This document shows positions 38,482 through 44,376 of a stretch of DNA of 44,376 bases, piece after piece; position 1 is the stretch's first letter, and every line of letters starts with the position of its first letter. The DNA comes from Actinomycetota bacterium. Lineage in GTDB: Bacteria > Actinomycetota > Actinomycetes > Nanopelagicales > Nanopelagicaceae. A program made the position numbers and the translations under genes. The notes under the pieces were generated by a model that made no database searches, was not told where the DNA came from, and was given only the letters and a program-made list of their open reading frames with translations. Location of the stretch: NCBI GenBank assembly GCA_947451045.1, contig CANFXM010000003.1, positions 1-44,376 on the forward strand, read 5' to 3'.

Positions 38482-40071
38482 TTACTCGGGTTTACGTCCC
38501 TGACGTAGGAGGCCGAAGGTGAGTGCATCTTCGAGTGCCATCGCAGAGGCAGCGATAACGTTTTCATGAACACCGATCGTGTTCCATTCGCCTTTACCGT
38601 CGCTAGTTTCAACTAATACACGTGTTATCGCACCAGTACCTAAGCGGCCTTCAAGAATTCGGACTTTGTAATCAGTGAGTTCTAGAACAGCAAGTTCTGG
38701 ATAAAGTTGTAGTAAGCCAGAGCGAAGCGCAGTATCAAATGCGTTGACGGGACCATTTCCGGAACCATTACATGAAATCTTTTTACCAAGGGCGGTAACT
38801 GTTACTTCTGCTTTTGTAACAATACTTTGATCTTCGCCTCGCTCTGTTGTTGTGAGCCAATGTTCGATAGTGAAGAATTTTGGGCGAGATCCAGAGAGTT
38901 CTTCAAGTAGCAAAAGTTCAAATGAGGCATCGGCGGCTTCAAAAGTAAAACCACGAGATTCCATCTCTTTGACTCGATCTACTACGCGACCAATGATTTC
39001 GCGATCTCCTTTGAGATCGATACCGAGTTCTTGAGATTTCAATTCAATAGATGCACGGCCAGCCATATCTGAGACAAGCATGCGCATATCGTTACCGACA
39101 GAGAGTGGGTCTTCATGTTGGTAGAGAGATGGATCAACTTTGATAGCACTTGCATGGAGCCCTGCCTTGTGAGCGAATGCAGAAACACCGACATAAGGTT
39201 GGCGAGCACTTGGATTTACATTTGTAACTTCTGCGATTGCATGCGAGATTCTAAAAGCTTCGCGCAAAGATTGTGGTGGTAGAACTAATTGTTTCTTCTT
39301 GAGTTCTAGGTTTGCAATAATTGTTACAAGGTCAGCATTTCCGGTTCGCTCACCATAGCCATTGAGAGTTCCTTGAACATGTGTCACTCCTGCTGCAACT
39401 GCGGCCATTGAGTTTGCAACTGCACAGCCTGTGTCATTGTGACAATGAATTCCAAGGCGCGCAGAGCTGGCAGATAAAACATCATGTACAACTTGAGAAA
39501 GTTCATCAGGCAACATTCCGCCATTGGTATCGCAGAGAGCAATGACATCGGCCCCTGCTTCTGCAGCAACGCGGACAACTTCAAGTGCGTATGTGCGGTT
39601 GTTGCGATATCCATCGAAGAAGTGTTCTGCATCGAGAAAAACGCGTTGACCTTCAGCTATGAGGTGAGTAACTGAATCACGAATCATTGCCAGGTTTTCA
39701 TCCAGAGTTGTTTTGAGAGCTAAGTCAACATGGCGGTCAAATGATTTTGCAACAAGAGTGACTGCTGGTGCACCTGAATCACGGAGTGCACCCAGTAGAA
39801 CATCATCGGCTGCTTTTACATTTGGGCGACGAGTCGCTCCAAATGCGACAAATGTTGCATTCTTTAGAACTAATTCTTTTTTAGCGCGCGCAAAGAATTC
39901 TGTATCTTTTGGATTTGCTCCAGGCCATCCACCTTCAATAAAGCCAACGCCGAGATCATCTAAATGGCGAGCTATCGCTAACTTGTCATGAACAGAGAGA
40001 TTGAGGCCTTCTTGCTGAGCGCCATCGCGAAGCGTGGTGTCGTAAATATGAAATGCATCGGAGACTGGCAT
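38482..40071 (-). CDS. cimA: (R)-citramalate synthase
   Basis: Joins pyruvate and acetyl-CoA into citramalate, the first step of the threonine-independent isoleucine route. The 529 residues contain DTTLRDGAQQEGLNLS at the N-terminus, FIEGGWPGANPKD, the HMGL signature HCHNDTGCAVANS and a C-terminal LeuA-type regulatory domain. ILVETSDG in the last 40 residues is typical. ATG start directly after the ilvE TAA. 2-Isopropylmalate or homocitrate synthase is less likely, because LeuA enzymes lack the EGGWPG segment. Confidence 0.9.
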   Translation of the reverse strand: MPVSDAFHIYDTTLRDGAQQEGLNLSVHDKLAIARHLDDLGVGFIEGGWPGANPKDTEFFARAKKELVLKNATFVAFGATRRPNVKAADDVLLGALRDSGAPAVTLVAKSFDRHVDLALKTTLDENLAMIRDSVTHLIAEGQRVFLDAEHFFDGYRNNRTYALEVVRVAAEAGADVIALCDTNGGMLPDELSQVVHDVLSASSARLGIHCHNDTGCAVANSMAAVAAGVTHVQGTLNGYGERTGNADLVTIIANLELKKKQLVLPPQSLREAFRISHAIAEVTNVNPSARQPYVGVSAFAHKAGLHASAIKVDPSLYQHEDPLSVGNDMRMLVSDMAGRASIELKSQELGIDLKGDREIIGRVVDRVKEMESRGFTFEAADASFELLLLEELSGSRPKFFTIEHWLTTTERGEDQSIVTKAEVTVTALGKKISCNGSGNGPVNAFDTALRSGLLQLYPELAVLELTDYKVRILEGRLGTGAITRVLVETSDGKGEWNTIGVHENVIAASAMALEDALTFGLLRQGRKPE

Positions 40072-41151
40072 TTAGATAACCGCGTGCATCCACTTGTGCG
40101 TATCTGCAATCTCCCCATGTTGAATTCCTAGAAGTGCATTTCGAATTTGCATTGTGATTTTTCCAGGTTGTCCATCACCTGTAATCCAGGTTCCCATTGC
40201 GCTCTTTGCTTGACCAACAGGTGAAACAACAGCAGCAGTTCCACATGCAAAAATTTCAGTGATCAGTCCACTTGCAACACCGTCGCGCCAATCATCAACG
40301 CTAATCATTGTCTCTTCAACTTTGTATCCAAGGTCTACTGCAACACTGAGTATTGAATCTCGCGTAATTCCTGGTAACAAAGTACCAGTTAGTTTTGGAG
40401 TCATGACTGTTGCATCAGCGCCACTACCTTTGATGAAGTAGAGATTCATTCCACCCATCTCTTCAATCCACTTACGTTCAATTGCATCAATCCATACAAC
40501 TTGATCGCAACCTTGCGCCGCTGCTGCTTTTTGTGCAATAAGTGACGCGGCATAGTTGCCACCACATTTAGCTTCACCAGTTCCACCGAGGGCGGCACGA
40601 ACATACTCAGTAGAAATCCAGACACTTACTGCCTTTGATGGATCAAAGTAAGCACCAGCTGGAGTTGCAATCAACATATACAGCGCTTTATTAGATGGGC
40701 GAACCCCTAAGCCAACCTCAGTTGCAAACATAAATGGACGAATGTAGAGAGATTCACCAACTTTATTTGGAACCCAGCCGGCATCCTGGCGAACAAGTGT
40801 TTCGACAGTTTCTAGAAATAAACTCTCTGGCATTTCAGGAAGTGCTAAACGTTTTGCAGAGCGAGCAAAGCGCTGTGCATTCGCTTGTGGACGAAATAGT
40901 CCGATGCCTCCATCAGGTTGGCGATATGCCTTCATACCTTCAAATATTTCTTGACCATAATGAAAAACTGCAGTTGCTGGGTCTAAGGAAATTGGTCCAT
41001 AAGGCTTTAGTTCCGGCTCACTCCAGCCATCTTTTTCACTCCACTCACACACAACCATGTGGTCTGTGTAGTACTTACCAAAACCACCTTCGGCAACAAG
41101 GGCGTCACGTGTCGCGGCATCTTTGGCATTGGGGTTGAGTGAAGTTTTCAT
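40072..41151 (-). CDS. ilvE: Branched-chain amino acid aminotransferase
   Basis: PLP enzyme for the last step of leucine, isoleucine and valine synthesis. The 359 residues match the long class IV form. They contain FHYGQEIFEGMKAYR, RPFMFATEVGLGV, the GGNYAASL motif and the PLP site region EEMGGMNLYFIKGSG, with TRDSILSVAVDLG after it. ATG start two bases after leuB; its stop abuts cimA. Confidence 0.96.
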   Translation of the reverse strand: MKTSLNPNAKDAATRDALVAEGGFGKYYTDHMVVCEWSEKDGWSEPELKPYGPISLDPATAVFHYGQEIFEGMKAYRQPDGGIGLFRPQANAQRFARSAKRLALPEMPESLFLETVETLVRQDAGWVPNKVGESLYIRPFMFATEVGLGVRPSNKALYMLIATPAGAYFDPSKAVSVWISTEYVRAALGGTGEAKCGGNYAASLIAQKAAAAQGCDQVVWIDAIERKWIEEMGGMNLYFIKGSGADATVMTPKLTGTLLPGITRDSILSVAVDLGYKVEETMISVDDWRDGVASGLITEIFACGTAAVVSPVGQAKSAMGTWITGDGQPGKITMQIRNALLGIQHGEIADTHKWMHAVI

Positions 41152-41153
41152 AA

Positions 41154-42184
41154 TTAGAGGGCTGCGACGAGCGCATCTCCAATTTCACTTGTACTGCGCT
41201 TTGTATTCCCACGAGCTGCTAAATCTTTAGCAACTGCGCGTTCAACATCGCGTGCAGCATCGGTAAGTCCAAGGTGGTCAAGCATCATGGCAACAGACAT
41301 CACTGTTGCAGTTGGATCTGCAATTCCTTTACCTGCAATATCAGGTGCTGAACCATGAACTGGTTCAAACATTGAAGGGAACTTCTTTTCAGGATTTATA
41401 TTTCCTGAAGCAGCCAAACCAATACCTCCGCAAATAACTGCTGCTATATCAGTGAGTAAATCTCCAAAAAGATTATCTGTAACTATCACATCGAAGCGCT
41501 CTGGGTTTGTAACCAAAAACATTGCCGTGGCATCGGCATGTAAGTACTCGGTTGTAACGCTTGGATACTCTTTGGCAACTTCATTGAATGTGCGAGTCCA
41601 GAGATCTCCTGCATGAACGAGCACATTATTTTTATGCACCATGGTCAATTTCTTGCGATCACGCACAGCTGCACGTTCAAATGCATCACGAATTACGCGC
41701 TCCACACCGTGGCGAGTATTGATGCTCTCCTCCGTTGCAACTTCACGCTGTGTTCCGCTTGCGAAATTTCCACCTGATCCTGCGTAAGGGCCTTCAGTTC
41801 CTTCACGAACGACAATGAAGTCAATTGGTTCCTTTGATACAAGTGGTGTTGCAACGCCTGGTAACAACTTCGCTGGGCGAAGATTTACATAGTGATCAAA
41901 TGCAAAACGAAGTTTTAGAATAATTCCGCGCTCCAGAATGCCATTGGGTACATTGAAATCACCCACTGCACCAAAAAGAATCACATCATTCTTCGCAATT
42001 TCTGCCAGCACGGCATCAGAGAGAGCTTCTCCAGTCTTGCGCCAAGAAATCGCACCTAACTCAAATGAAGTCTTTTCAAATGACACATCATATTTCTTTG
42101 AGATAGCGTCCAAGACTTTGATTCCTTCGGCCACAACATCTGGACCGATTCCGTCGCCGCCGATGACAGCTAACTTAATGCTTG

Positions 42185-42188
<4 letters not shown>
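41154..42188 (-). CDS. leuB: 3-isopropylmalate dehydrogenase
   Basis: Third step of leucine synthesis; the enzyme may also serve the citramalate route as beta-methylmalate dehydrogenase. The 344 residues start [15 protein letters not shown]. They contain [15 protein letters not shown], the metal segment [18 protein letters not shown] and [21 protein letters not shown] start overlapping the serA stop (ATGA). Confidence 0.96.

Positions 42189-44376
<2,188 letters not shown>

Overview
This window is a compact, moderately low-G+C (mid-40s % by eye, not computed) actinobacterial chromosome segment. The gene order ilvC-serA-leuB / xerC-rpsB-tsf-pyrH-frr-cdsA-rlmN / dxr-rseP-ispG-proS / rimP-nusA-ylxR-infB-rbfA-truB-ribF-rpsO-pnp-pepR-dapB / thyX-dapA-rnj-ftsK is the classical Actinobacteria backbone. 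Low G+C, very short intergenic spaces and many 1-8 base gene overlaps suggest a streamlined aquatic actinobacterium of the Nanopelagicales (acI) type. That placement is inference from gene content, not from a phylogenetic marker search. Forty-two protein genes are supported. Forty are on the minus strand and only azlC-azlD are on the plus strand. No tRNA, rRNA, IS element, CRISPR array or prophage gene was seen. The longest gene-free stretch is 218 bases (37340-37557), so no gap exceeds 300 bases.

Layout, right to left in the direction of transcription. (1) 37558-44376: amino-acid cluster ilvC (cut by the edge), serA, leuB, ilvE, cimA, then xerC. Branched-chain synthesis with citramalate synthase implies an isoleucine route that bypasses threonine. 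(2) 32355-37557: a hairpin-rich leader, then rpsB, tsf, pyrH, frr, cdsA, rlmN. (3) 24266-32321: an accessory polyamine module between rlmN and dxr, made of an aldehyde dehydrogenase, potD, potA, potB, potC, a FAD-dependent amine oxidoreductase and an agmatinase-family ureohydrolase. (4) 19054-24259: dxr, rseP, ispG, proS (MEP isoprenoid pathway, site-2 protease, prolyl-tRNA synthetase). (5) 18268-19050: a TauE/SafE-type transporter between proS and rimP. (6) 8703-18234: the translation and RNA block rimP, nusA, ylxR, infB, rbfA, truB, ribF, rpsO, pnp. (7) 1-8698: pepR, dapB, a mycoredoxin, the oppositely oriented azlCD pair, then thyX, dapA, rnj and the N-terminal part of ftsK.

How the genes work together: the pot module can be read as one route. 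PotABCD imports polyamines, the ureohydrolase could turn agmatine into putrescine, the FAD enzyme could oxidise putrescine (or a derivative) to an aminoaldehyde, and the dehydrogenase would give GABA. The enzymes after GABA are not in the window. The backbone genes combine translation, RNA decay, lysine/peptidoglycan precursor synthesis (dapA, dapB), dTMP synthesis (thyX) and chromosome segregation (ftsK, xerC).

The most unusual signal is a locally G+C-rich, strongly self-complementary stretch at 26703-26806, between potC and the oxidoreductase. A perfect 7-bp stem there encloses three smaller hairpins, is preceded by another 7-bp hairpin and ends one base before the start codon. I could not match it to an RNA family I know, and it is the best candidate for an undescribed regulatory RNA. 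Structured leaders also precede rpsB, rpsO, pnp and infB.
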